From contig NZ_SSMW01000033.1 of assembly GCF_004799405.1 (NCBI RefSeq), positions 1 through 64,000 on the forward strand: 64,000 nt of DNA, in the 5' to 3' direction. The translations under genes and the position numbers were made by a program. The notes below the pieces were generated by a model. That model did no database searches, was not told the origin of the DNA, and saw only the letters and a program-made list of their open reading frames with translations. The stretch is from Bradyrhizobium sp. (GTDB lineage: Bacteria; Pseudomonadota; Alphaproteobacteria; Rhizobiales; Xanthobacteraceae). This document shows, piece after piece, positions 48,068-55,953 of the stretch. Within the stretch, counting starts at the first letter, position 1, and the number at the start of each line of letters is the position of its first letter.

Positions 48068-48721
48068 ATGATCACGCGCCGCGCCTTCACCGCCGCCCTG
48101 TTGCTGACCGGGCTTGTCACGCTGGCCGGCCTCTCGCCGCTGCGCCTGATCGCGGACGCGAGGGCGCAAAGCGCGGCCGACGTTGCCAGGCAAGCAGGAA
48201 TGCCGGACATCGCGCTCGGTCCTACGGACGCGCCGGTGACGATCATCGAATATGCATCGATGACCTGTCCGCATTGCGCGCACTTCAACAGCGACGTGTT
48301 TCCGAAGATCAAGTCGGAATATATCGACACCGGCAAGGTGCGTTACGTATTTCGCGAATTTCCGCTGGACGAGATCGCGCTGGCCGCCTCCGCGATGGCG
48401 CGATGCGTCGCCAAGGATGACGCGCCGAAATATTTCGCGCTGGTCGATCTGTTGTTCAAGGGCCAGAAGGATCTGGTGGAAGCTCCGGTCGCGACCATCA
48501 ATCGGATCGGCAAACAGGCCGGATCCAGCGAGCAGGCGATCAAGGCCTGCGTCGACGGCGATCCGTCGACCAAGCAGAAGATCAATGCCGGTCTGCAATA
48601 CGCCAATGAGAAACTGGCGGTTGGCGGCACGCCGACCTTTTTCATCAACGGCGAGATGTTCAAGGGCGCCCCGGAGTTCGATGCCTTCGACCAGAAGATC
48701 AAATCGCTGACCAAGAGCTGA
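48068..48721 (+). CDS. DsbA-like thiol oxidoreductase, copy 2
   Basis: A 217-residue paralogue of the preceding gene: Tat-like MITRRAFTAALLLTGLV, active site MTCPHCAHF, YIDTGKVRYVFREFPLD and GTPTFFINGEMFKG. The two copies are alike along their length, including the Tat signal, and arose by tandem duplication; the helical insert differs more (KQQGDWVMKN in copy 1, KGQKDLVEAP in copy 2). They likely serve as periplasmic disulfide oxidants, possibly with different partners. smc starts 215 bases downstream. Confidence 0.88.
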   Translation: MITRRAFTAALLLTGLVTLAGLSPLRLIADARAQSAADVARQAGMPDIALGPTDAPVTIIEYASMTCPHCAHFNSDVFPKIKSEYIDTGKVRYVFREFPLDEIALAASAMARCVAKDDAPKYFALVDLLFKGQKDLVEAPVATINRIGKQAGSSEQAIKACVDGDPSTKQKINAGLQYANEKLAVGGTPTFFINGEMFKGAPEFDAFDQKIKSLTKS

Positions 48722-48935
48722 TTTTTTCACCGCACAGGGGCCAAATACCCCGACATCCAATAACCCCAGCAAAAGCCTTGGGAAAAACCCCGGGCGGCGG
48801 TTGCCCTCCGGCCTCGGCCTCGCCATTGTCAGCCCATAAGAGCCGCAAAAAGCGACTCGCCCACACACCGACATTGCCTTCTATGGTATTGTCCCGGCAG
48901 GGAGATTCGCGCCCTGCCAACAGAGACTCGTGCCC

Positions 48936-51900
48936 ATGAAACTGACCCGCCTTCGTCTTCACGGTTTCAAGTCGTTCGTTGAACCCACCGACTTCGTGAT
49001 CGAGCCCGGACTGACCGGCGTGGTCGGGCCGAACGGCTGCGGCAAATCGAATCTGGTCGAGGCATTGCGCTGGGCGATGGGCGAAACCTCGCACAAATCG
49101 CTGCGCGCCGCCGACATGGACGCGGTGATCTTCGCGGGCTCCGGCAACCGCCCGTCGCGCAACCACGCCGAGGTGGTGATGACGATCGACAATTCCGATC
49201 GCACCGCGCCTTCGGCCATGAACGACCGGGAGACGCTGGAAATCTCGCGCCGGATCGAGCGCGAGGCGGGCTCGGTCTATCGCATCAACGGCCGCGATGT
49301 GCGGGCCCGCGACGTGCAGATTCTGTTCGCGGACGCCGCCACCGGCGCGCGGTCGCCGGCGCTGGTCCATCAGGGCAAGATCGGCGAGATCATTCAGGCC
49401 AAACCCGAGCAGCGCCGCCGCGTGCTGGAGGATGCCGCGGGGGTGGCGGGCCTTCACGCCCGCCGCCACGAAGCCGAATTGCGCCTCAAAGCCGCCGAAA
49501 CCAACCTGACCCGTGTCGAGGATGTGATCGGGCAACTGGCCGGACAGATCGACGGCTTGAAGAAGCAGGCGCGGCAGGCGATCCGCTACCGTGAAGTCGC
49601 GGCCAAGGTACGCAAGGCCGAGGCCATGCTGTTCCATTTGCGCTGGCTGGAGGCCAATTCCGGCGTGGCGGAAGCCGGGCATACCCACGACCTCAGTGTC
49701 CGCGACATGGCCGAACGCACCCGCGAGCAGGCCGAGGCGGCCCGTATCCAGGCGGTGCGGGCTGCCGAACTGCCGGCGTTGCGCGAGGCCGAAGTCCGCG
49801 CCGCGGCCGGGCTGCAGCGGCTGACCAATGCGCGCGACGCGCTCGACCGTGAGGAAGAGCGCGCCCGCGAGCGCGCCGCCGAACTCGACCGCCGGTTGAT
49901 GCAATTTTCGGCCGACGTCGCCCGCGAGCAGCAGCAGGCTTCCGATGCGGAAGTGGCGCTGCAGCGGCTCGATGCCGAAGACAGCGAGTTGAAGGAAGAG
50001 ATCAAATCGCGCGTCGAAAAACGCAGCGGTGTCGATGAGCGCGTGTCCGAAGCTGAAACGACGCTGGCCGCCGCCGAACGCCTGTTCGCGGAACTGACCA
50101 CCGAGCTCGCCGACCTCACCGCCAAGCGGCACCAGCTTGAAGCCAACGTGCGCACCCATCGCGACCGGCTGGCGCGGCTCAATCAAGACATCGTCAATGT
50201 CGGGAATGAAGAACAACAGCTGGCGCAGGAAACCAGCGGGCTCGGCGACCTCGCCTCGCTGGCCGGCATGATGGAGGCCGCGCAACAAGGTCTCGCGCGT
50301 TGCGAAGCCGCAGCGCAGGGCGCCGAAGCCGCCCACGTCGCCGCCCGGCAGACGCTGGAAGCCGCCCGCGCGCCGCTCAACGAAGCCGACAAGCGCGTGC
50401 AGCGGCTGGAAACCGAGGCGCGCACCATTGCGAAGCTCGTCAACGGCGAGAGCAAGAACCTGTGGCCGCCGATCATCGACGGCGTCACTGTCGCCAAGGG
50501 ATACGAGAAAGCGCTGGGCGCCGCCCTGGGCGACGATCTCGATGCGCCGGTCGACCCGTCGGCACCGATGCGCTGGACCGACGCCGGCGTGACCGAGGGC
50601 GATCCCGCTTTGCCCGAAGGCGTAGAGCGGCTTGCGGCGCATGTCGAGGCGCCAACCGAACTGGCGCGGCGCCTTGCCCAGATCGGCGTCGTTGCCAAGG
50701 ATCGCGGCACGGCGCTGGTATCGCAGTTGAAGACCGGCCAGCGGCTGGTGTCGCTGGAAGGCGACGTCTGGCGCTGGGACGGTTTCGTCGCCGCAGCCCA
50801 TGCTCCCACGGGCGCGGCGCGACGCCTGGCCGAGCGCGCGCGTCTGGTGGACATCGAGAACGAACTCGAGCAGGCCCGCATCGAAGCGGGCAACAAGCGC
50901 CAGGCCCTGGAAACCGCCGAGACCGAACTGAAGGCCGCGTCCGCCGCCGAGACCTCCGGGCGCGACGCCTGGCGTGCCGCGCAGCGCGAGGCCGACGCCG
51001 CGCGCGAACGCCATGCCAATACCGAGCGCGAGATCAATCGCCATGCCGCGCGGAAATCGGCGCTGACCGAAGCTCACACCCGCCTGGCCGCCGACCGCCA
51101 GGAGGCCCACGGCGCGCATCAGAGCGCTACCTCGGCGCTCGGCGAATTGCCGCCGAGCCTTGAGACTGAAACGAAGCTTGCCGCGGTTCGCACCGACATC
51201 GACGGCCACCGCAGCCTCGCCGCACAGGTGCGGGCCGAGGCGCAGGCACTGGCGCGCGAAGCCGAACTCGCCGACCGCCGGTTGCAGGCGATTCTAGCCG
51301 AGCGCAGCGAATGGCAAAACCGCCAGCAGGGCGCCGCCTCGCAGATCGCCACCATCGAAGCGCGCGTGACCGAGGTCAAGGACGAACGCGCCGAACTCGA
51401 CAATGCGCCGGCATTGTTCGCGGAAAAGCGCCGCGCGCTGATCGGTGAAATCGAGTCCGCCGAACGCGCCCGCCAGGTTGCCGCCGACACGCTGGCATCG
51501 GCCGAGAACGTCATGGCCGAGACCGACCGCGCCGCCAAGATTTCGCTCGAGGCCTTGTCGAGCGCGCGCGAGGCCTGCGCGCGCGCCGAAGAGCGCATGG
51601 ACGGCGCCAAACGCCGCCTCGCCGACATCGAGCGCGAAATCCGCGACATGCTCGAAGTCGAGCCGCAGGGCGTCGCCGGTCTCGCCGAGATCAAGCCGGG
51701 CGCGGAATTGCCGCCGCTCAACGAGATCGAGGAAAACCTCGAAAAGCTGCGCCGCGACCGCGAGCGGCTTGGCGCCGTCAATTTGCGCGCCGAGGAAGAA
51801 TTGCGCGACGTCGAGGCCCAGCATACCTCGCTCACCACCGAGCGCGACGATCTGGTGGAAGCCATCAAGCGGCTGCGCCAGGGCATCCAGAGCCTCAACC

Positions 51901-52400
51901 GCGAGGCGCGCGAGCGGCTGTTGACTTCGTTCGAGATCGTCAACGGCCATTTCAAGCGGCTGTTCACCGAATTGTTCGGCGGTGGCGAGGCCGCCCTTCA
52001 CCTGATCGAAAGCGACGATCCGCTGGAGGCCGGGCTTGAAATCATCGCCAAGCCGCCCGGCAAGAAGCCGCAGACGCTGTCGCTGTTGTCAGGCGGCGAG
52101 CAGGCGCTGACCGCGCTGGCGCTGATCTTCGCGGTGTTCCTCACCAACCCGTCGCCGATCTGCGTGCTGGACGAAGTCGACGCGCCGCTCGACGATCATA
52201 ACGTCGAGCGGTTCTGCAACCTGCTGCACGAGATGACGGCTTCGACCGATACCCGCTTCATCATCATCACCCACAATCCGATCACCATGGCGCGGATGAA
52301 CCGGCTGTTCGGCGTCACCATGGCCGAACGCGGCGTATCGCAACTGGTTTCGGTCGATCTCGAAGACGCCGTGAAGATTCTCGACCAGAACGTGGCTTGA
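48936..52400 (+). CDS. smc: Chromosome segregation SMC ATPase
   Basis: A 1154-residue SMC. Seen: N-terminal Walker A GVVGPNGCGKSNLVEALRW, two long coiled-coil arms rich in Ala, Glu, Arg (about 170-500 and 660-990), a hinge around 500-650, and the C-terminal ABC signature LLSGGEQALTALALIFAVF followed by Walker B ICVLDEVDAPLDDHN. It compacts chromosomal DNA with ScpAB. The ATG at 48936 is preferred to a GTG at 48930. Its stop lies 27 bases before the left end of the mobile element. Confidence 0.96.
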   Translation: MKLTRLRLHGFKSFVEPTDFVIEPGLTGVVGPNGCGKSNLVEALRWAMGETSHKSLRAADMDAVIFAGSGNRPSRNHAEVVMTIDNSDRTAPSAMNDRETLEISRRIEREAGSVYRINGRDVRARDVQILFADAATGARSPALVHQGKIGEIIQAKPEQRRRVLEDAAGVAGLHARRHEAELRLKAAETNLTRVEDVIGQLAGQIDGLKKQARQAIRYREVAAKVRKAEAMLFHLRWLEANSGVAEAGHTHDLSVRDMAERTREQAEAARIQAVRAAELPALREAEVRAAAGLQRLTNARDALDREEERARERAAELDRRLMQFSADVAREQQQASDAEVALQRLDAEDSELKEEIKSRVEKRSGVDERVSEAETTLAAAERLFAELTTELADLTAKRHQLEANVRTHRDRLARLNQDIVNVGNEEQQLAQETSGLGDLASLAGMMEAAQQGLARCEAAAQGAEAAHVAARQTLEAARAPLNEADKRVQRLETEARTIAKLVNGESKNLWPPIIDGVTVAKGYEKALGAALGDDLDAPVDPSAPMRWTDAGVTEGDPALPEGVERLAAHVEAPTELARRLAQIGVVAKDRGTALVSQLKTGQRLVSLEGDVWRWDGFVAAAHAPTGAARRLAERARLVDIENELEQARIEAGNKRQALETAETELKAASAAETSGRDAWRAAQREADAARERHANTEREINRHAARKSALTEAHTRLAADRQEAHGAHQSATSALGELPPSLETETKLAAVRTDIDGHRSLAAQVRAEAQALAREAELADRRLQAILAERSEWQNRQQGAASQIATIEARVTEVKDERAELDNAPALFAEKRRALIGEIESAERARQVAADTLASAENVMAETDRAAKISLEALSSAREACARAEERMDGAKRRLADIEREIRDMLEVEPQGVAGLAEIKPGAELPPLNEIEENLEKLRRDRERLGAVNLRAEEELRDVEAQHTSLTTERDDLVEAIKRLRQGIQSLNREARERLLTSFEIVNGHFKRLFTELFGGGEAALHLIESDDPLEAGLEIIAKPPGKKPQTLSLLSGGEQALTALALIFAVFLTNPSPICVLDEVDAPLDDHNVERFCNLLHEMTASTDTRFIIITHNPITMARMNRLFGVTMAERGVSQLVSVDLEDAVKILDQNVA

Positions 52401-52414
52401 TTTTCTCTTACCCT

Positions 52415-52427
52415 CCCCTGGAGGGGG
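52415..52427. repeat. Target-site duplication, left copy
   Basis: CCCCTGGAGGGGG directly before the left terminus; the identical 13 bases follow the right terminus at 56002-56014. The mirror arm of the host repeat has it once, confirming duplication on insertion. Confidence 0.8.
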
Positions 52428-52469
52428 CTTTGCACAAGAACCCCTAGCTTAGCACGGGTTCTTGTGCAG
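52428..52469. repeat. Left terminus with subterminal hairpin
   Basis: The terminal TGCACAAGAACCC (52431-52443) is repeated in inverse as GGGTTCTTGTGCA (52457-52469), making a perfect 13-base hairpin. The transposase stop codon falls in its loop region. Likely transposase-binding sites. Confidence 0.7.
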
Positions 52470-53679
52470 GTGAACTTTCTGCCCAAAAAGCCGTATCGAT
52501 CCCCAGTTCGTGCGACTCTTGGATCAGGCAGCAGATGTTGTGGCAGAGGATTTTGCACAGAACCTCGTTCACCATCGCCACGTCCGTCTTGCTGCGGACG
52601 TGATCGCGGAACTTGGCCTTGATCATCGAAAAGACGGACTCGACGTTGCTGCGCTTGTGGTAGTGCGCGGCAAATTCGTCGCGGTGGAAGCTATAGAGAT
52701 GAAACATTTTCTGCCACAGGCCGCCGCCGCGTCCCGTGTGGATACTCTTGAACGCGATGTAAGGCACCGCACCATGACGGGCAATGGCATCATAGTTGCT
52801 CAGGCTGCCATAGCCTTTGTCTGCCGACACTTCGCGTAGCTTGAAATTCGCGGCGGTCGCGTCAACGAGTGCGGGGAGCAATTTAGTGTCGCTGGCGTCT
52901 TTGTCTCGAATTTCAACGGCGGTCACGATGTGAGTAGAAACGCCGCACATTAAATGGACTTTGACCCATTCATGCTGCTGGCGCATTCCGTATTTATGAT
53001 CGTACCAGCGATGAAAGCGGGACGTGGTGAAGCCAGAGCTATCGGCGGCAAAATCCACCTCGATAGCCTTCAAAGGCAGGCTGCTTTCGGTAATTAGCGC
53101 GCACAGAATGGGCGTGAGCGCAGGGTTTTCCAGATAGTTGAAGATCGAATTGAAGTGCGGCGTCTTTTTGAGATAGCCCTTTGCTTGAGCGTCACGCAGA
53201 TCGGACATGAAGCGGCGAGCCGATACGGTTGAATAGACCTTGAAGATCGCAGCGAACAATGCGTCCTGAATTGGCAAACGCGGACGTCCGCACTTTGGTT
53301 GTGCGGGCTCGCTGATGCCGATGCAGAGGTCGCGGAGTAGTTCTTGAAATTTGTCCTTCTCGTTCGTCTGCGCGGCGTTGTAAGCCCTCCAATCCTGCAC
53401 GTAGGTTTTCCGAACCGCTTGGGTGACCGTCACGGTGCCGTCTGAATATTCCTCGCGGCGCAACACGTATTCGACGGCAAACAGATGCTTGCACTTATGG
53501 CCGCCGTCCTGATGGTCGGGGCAGGTGCAATGGGGCGCGGCAGGATCGGGGACGACCGTGTAACGGCCATTGCCGGATTGTGAGGGCACAAGCCATGCCC
53601 GACCTTTCCGCTCGATCTTAGACGTAGCAGCAATTTCTAGCCCCTTTTGCTGGCGCGGCTGGCCGAAAATATCGAGCAT
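52444..53679 (-). CDS. DDE transposase with N-terminal SWIM zinc finger
   Basis: A 411-residue transposase. Residues C51, C53, C63 and H65 form a SWIM finger (CTCPDHQDGGHKCKH), which is unusual for a bacterial IS transposase. The catalytic triad reads D213 in AADSSGF, D287 in SADKGYGS and E347 in RSNVESVFSMIK, as in IS4/IS5-type enzymes. The ATG at 53679 is chosen; the frame stays open to 53736 but that part is palindromic promoter DNA. It is encoded toward the left end of the element, with its stop inside the terminal hairpin. Confidence 0.88.
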   Translation of the reverse strand: MLDIFGQPRQQKGLEIAATSKIERKGRAWLVPSQSGNGRYTVVPDPAAPHCTCPDHQDGGHKCKHLFAVEYVLRREEYSDGTVTVTQAVRKTYVQDWRAYNAAQTNEKDKFQELLRDLCIGISEPAQPKCGRPRLPIQDALFAAIFKVYSTVSARRFMSDLRDAQAKGYLKKTPHFNSIFNYLENPALTPILCALITESSLPLKAIEVDFAADSSGFTTSRFHRWYDHKYGMRQQHEWVKVHLMCGVSTHIVTAVEIRDKDASDTKLLPALVDATAANFKLREVSADKGYGSLSNYDAIARHGAVPYIAFKSIHTGRGGGLWQKMFHLYSFHRDEFAAHYHKRSNVESVFSMIKAKFRDHVRSKTDVAMVNEVLCKILCHNICCLIQESHELGIDTAFWAESSPAQEPVLS

Positions 53680-53690
53680 GACCCAACTCC

Positions 53691-53728
53691 CTATGTACCC
53701 TTTAGGTATATACCTAATCAGTACATAG
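53691..53728. promoter_or_regulatory. 38-bp nested palindrome in the divergent promoter
   Basis: Outer arms CTATGTAC and GTACATAG enclose, after three unmatched bases each side, the perfect 16-base palindrome TTAGGTATATACCTAA. It lies 12 bases upstream of the transposase start codon. It looks like a strong operator controlling transposase and perhaps the divergent zinc-ribbon gene. Confidence 0.7.
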
Positions 53729-53756
53729 AGCAACACCTATTTTGCTATTATTTGAC

Positions 53757-53779
53757 GTATATTCCCAAAAGGGATATAC
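53757..53779. promoter_or_regulatory. Second palindrome, GTATATTCCC/GGGATATAC
   Basis: Arms around AAAA with one extra T in the left arm; short ATTTG/AAAT flanks extend the symmetry. It ends 8 bases before the zinc-ribbon gene ATG, so it may be that gene's operator. It shares the TATA-containing core of the 38-bp palindrome. Confidence 0.55.
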
Positions 53780-53787
53780 AAATCAGA

Positions 53788-53979
53788 ATGGCAAAACTGG
53801 TCCAGATTTGGGGTTACCGTTGCGAACGGTGCGAGCACGAATGGCTCCCGCGCGACAAGGATCAGCCGCCCCGTGTCTGCCCTTCCTGCAAAAGCCCGTA
53901 TTGGGACAGGCCGCGACAGTCGGAAGCAGCGGCCGGTTCAAAGCGCGCGCCGCGCGCCCGGAACAAACCTAAATCGTGA
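53788..53979 (+). CDS. Small zinc-ribbon protein
   Basis: A 63-residue protein with two knuckles, C12/C15 in CERCEHEW and C31/C34 in CPSCKSPYW, followed by a basic tail (KRAPRARNKPKS). This is a common zinc-ribbon pattern in small DNA- or RNA-binding proteins. Its role in the element is unknown; it could regulate the palindromes beside it. The ATG at 53788 immediately follows the second palindrome; a longer frame from 53647 is rejected because it runs through the transposase start. Confidence 0.7.
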   Translation: MAKLVQIWGYRCERCEHEWLPRDKDQPPRVCPSCKSPYWDRPRQSEAAAGSKRAPRARNKPKS

Positions 53980-54003
53980 TCGTTCTCTCAAGGAGGTATA
54001 CGC

Positions 54004-54249
54004 ATGTACAACGTCTTGCAGTTGTCGGCATTTCGAGAGCGCAAGTATCTCGCGCAGTTCACCCAAAACATGCTCTTGGCGAGGGTGGCGGGCGCGCAAG
54101 TCTCGCCCGCCACCGCCGATACCAATTGTGATCCGCGGATTCCCTACGTTACTTTACATCCGTGCGATGATGCGTATTCAACGGCGGATTCCAGTACGCG
54201 ATCAGATCGCGTTCTTCATCGAGCCGCTCCTGTTCGCCAGCCGGATTAG
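54004..54249 (+). CDS. Possible 81-residue ORF with a strong ribosome site
   Basis: AAGGAGGTATACGC precedes the ATG at 54004, one of the best ribosome sites in the window. The protein begins MYNVLQLSAFRERKYLAQF and has no recognised domain; its last third overlaps the convergent GIY-YIG gene by about 100 bases, where the codon pattern looks like the reverse strand. It may be a real short gene with a shorter stable part, or a leader. Confidence 0.4.
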   Translation: MYNVLQLSAFRERKYLAQFTQNMLLARVAGAQVSPATADTNCDPRIPYVTLHPCDDAYSTADSSTRSDRVLHRAAPVRQPD

Positions 54250-54487
54250 TATGGGACATGGCGTGAGTGGCGCCGGCGCGTACAGCGTCGGCCCACCGGT
54301 CGTGTTGGGGAACGCGGGCTTTTAAACTATCCGCCTGCCCGATGTAGATCGGCGACCACTGTCCGCGCGAGACCTCGCGAACGAACATGTAGTTGCCGCC
54401 TTCGTCCTTAAATGGCGCTCTGATATCGGAGAACCAATACCGATACGTAGCTCCAGATTTTCCAGTCCAATCGATGGTGTCAGTCAT
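54149..54487 (-). CDS. GIY-YIG domain protein
   Basis: A 112-residue single-domain protein. The GIY counterpart is NYMFV (Y33), the YIG counterpart IYIGQADSL (Y48-G50), followed by R58 and the C-terminal EERDLIAYWNPPLN with acidic E91/E92 and N104. This is the layout of GIY-YIG nucleases, although the first motif is degenerate. In a mobile element it could be a passenger nuclease or an anti-invader function. The ATG at 54487 is chosen; the frame extends to 54541. Confidence 0.75.
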   Translation of the reverse strand: MTDTIDWTGKSGATYRYWFSDIRAPFKDEGGNYMFVREVSRGQWSPIYIGQADSLKARVPQHDRWADAVRAGATHAMSHTNPAGEQERLDEERDLIAYWNPPLNTHHRTDVK

Positions 54488-54574
54488 TTTAGTTGCTTTC
54501 AATAGAAGGCGCGTGCCGGCAACGCTCAGCGTGCAGGTCATAGCGCCTAGACGGATTCAGATGATTGTGTTATT

Positions 54575-54625
54575 GGACTGACAGGAACACATACGTTCCT
54601 TGTCAGTCCTCAGTTCTGTGAACTG
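54575..54625. terminator. Two adjacent hairpins between passenger genes
   Basis: GGACTGACAGGAAC pairs with GTTCCTTGTCAGTCC with one bulged base (54575-54609), and CAGTTC/GAACTG follows (54611-54625). No T-run is present, so it is a structural element or weak terminator between the minus-strand passenger genes at 54648 and 54149. Confidence 0.5.
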
Positions 54626-54647
54626 CGGGCTACATGTGACCCTCCTT

Positions 54648-55391
54648 TCAACGGGGGTTGCGATACGGCGGGATCGCTGTGCTGGCGAATAACTCCCGAC
54701 GTACTACGGACGACTTGGATGACGACGGCGTCGTCTCCGACTTACCTGATGAAGGCTCAGACGTTTCCGCGTTTGAGCCTTTGTCGTTTTCCTCAGGTGA
54801 AGTTTCGTTGGTTATTTGAGCGGGGTCCACGACTTGGGCCGTCGTGTAGAGGCCCTTCTTGCCAGAAAGTGCTGAAACATGGCCTCTCTTGGCTAGGCGA
54901 TACAATCTGTTGCTGATGATATTGCGCTTACCGATCTCGTTATATTTCCGGTACAGATCGATCAGAATTTCATCGAGGGTGGCAGTACCGCCGCGAGCGT
55001 TAATGATCTTAATGAGGGGATCGGTTTCCCCTTTGATATTTTCGCTCAGTTCTTTCAGGAGTTCCGGCGGCAGGCCGGCGAGGTCATCGGGCAGGTCATT
55101 ACCCATATCCGGCGGCGGGCGCCGCGCGGGAGGCTCTACAACGGCGGGCGGCCTTCGGGGTGCGGCTACTTGGGTCTGGAACTCGGAAGGCGCGGGAGTC
55201 GCTGCGGCGCCACCATGAGCCTCGCGGAGGCCGGCTAGAAAGTCCGCCAACTCGCTAAACTCGCGAATCAAATGCTGATATTTGGCGTATTTCTGATGTC
55301 GATGGCGGGGATGATCGGGGCCGTAAGTTTCGACCTGGTACTTCCAATAATCAAGTTGCCGCTTGACGATTCCTTCGAAATTGTCTATCAT
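54648..55391 (-). CDS. Passenger protein with coil and winged-helix-like region
   Basis: A 247-residue protein I do not recognise. The N-terminal ~60 residues look helical (FEGIVKRQLDYWKYQVETY, then HQKYAKYQHLIREFSELAD). A Pro-rich linker follows (about 70-95). Residues about 128-190 resemble a winged helix: TLDEILIDLYRKYNE, KRNIISNRLYRLAKRGHVS, GKKGLYTT. The C-terminus is Ser/Glu-rich. It could be the regulator of the element's palindromes. The ATG at 55391 has AAGG at 7 bases; a TTG two codons upstream is possible. Confidence 0.65.
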   Translation of the reverse strand: MIDNFEGIVKRQLDYWKYQVETYGPDHPRHRHQKYAKYQHLIREFSELADFLAGLREAHGGAAATPAPSEFQTQVAAPRRPPAVVEPPARRPPPDMGNDLPDDLAGLPPELLKELSENIKGETDPLIKIINARGGTATLDEILIDLYRKYNEIGKRNIISNRLYRLAKRGHVSALSGKKGLYTTAQVVDPAQITNETSPEENDKGSNAETSEPSSGKSETTPSSSKSSVVRRELFASTAIPPYRNPR

Positions 55392-55668
55392 TCTCAAGCC
55401 TTTCGAGGTTCAGGGCGCGCCCATAGCGCTTAGACGGCCCTGATATTATGGAACCATTTTCGGAGCCGGCGGCAACTTTGATAAGGGGGCCGCCGGTTCT
55501 TTATTGCGTCCAGTTAAGCATAAAGCGGAACCACAGTCAATCGCGAGTCCCGCGCGAGTCCAAAAAACGGCCTCGATTAACCTTCTGCGATGTTTGGCAC
55601 TAACAATGCAGTTTCCAAAGCACAAAACAAAGCAGGTTCCCCTATTAGCGGAATTCATAGGTTAATGA

Positions 55669-55926
55669 TTGGTTAACAGGGACGGGGATTTGGCCGTGGG
55701 TCGAAAATCGCAGGGTGAGCCGCAATTCACAAAGGCGACCTATGATGCGAAGCGCTCTAGGCGTGATCCGCCGTCGCCGGCGCGTATAGCAGCCGAGCAG
55801 GAGCAATTGGCGAGAGACACAGCAAGAGAGCGCGCCTTTAGGAAAAACCTGAAGCTCGATCCGCTCGAAACCCTTTTCCCGGGTAAGTACCCAAAAAAGA
55901 TTCCGATCAATCGACGTGGCAGATAG
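55669..55926 (+). CDS. Possible basic small protein
   Basis: An 85-residue frame from a TTG start (or 76 residues from a GTG at 55696). Arg- and Lys-rich, with a helical segment (AAEQEQLARDTARERAFRK) and a basic tail ending in INRRGR. No family is recognised. It is the last ORF before the right terminus; the 277-base gap between it and the 54648 gene has no other feature I can name. Confidence 0.4.
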   Translation: MVNRDGDLAVGRKSQGEPQFTKATYDAKRSRRDPPSPARIAAEQEQLARDTARERAFRKNLKLDPLETLFPGKYPKKIPINRRGR

Positions 55927-55953
55927 GTCTGCCGATAATCAGAACTAGAGTTT

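Noticed and set aside
48699..51209. Long minus-strand open frame (836 codons) opposite smc
   Set aside because: Same kind of shadow; the plus strand has intact SMC motifs from Walker A to Walker B.
53647..53787. N-terminal extension of the zinc-ribbon frame
   Set aside because: It would read through the transposase start and the palindromes; the ATG at 53788 starts the conserved part.
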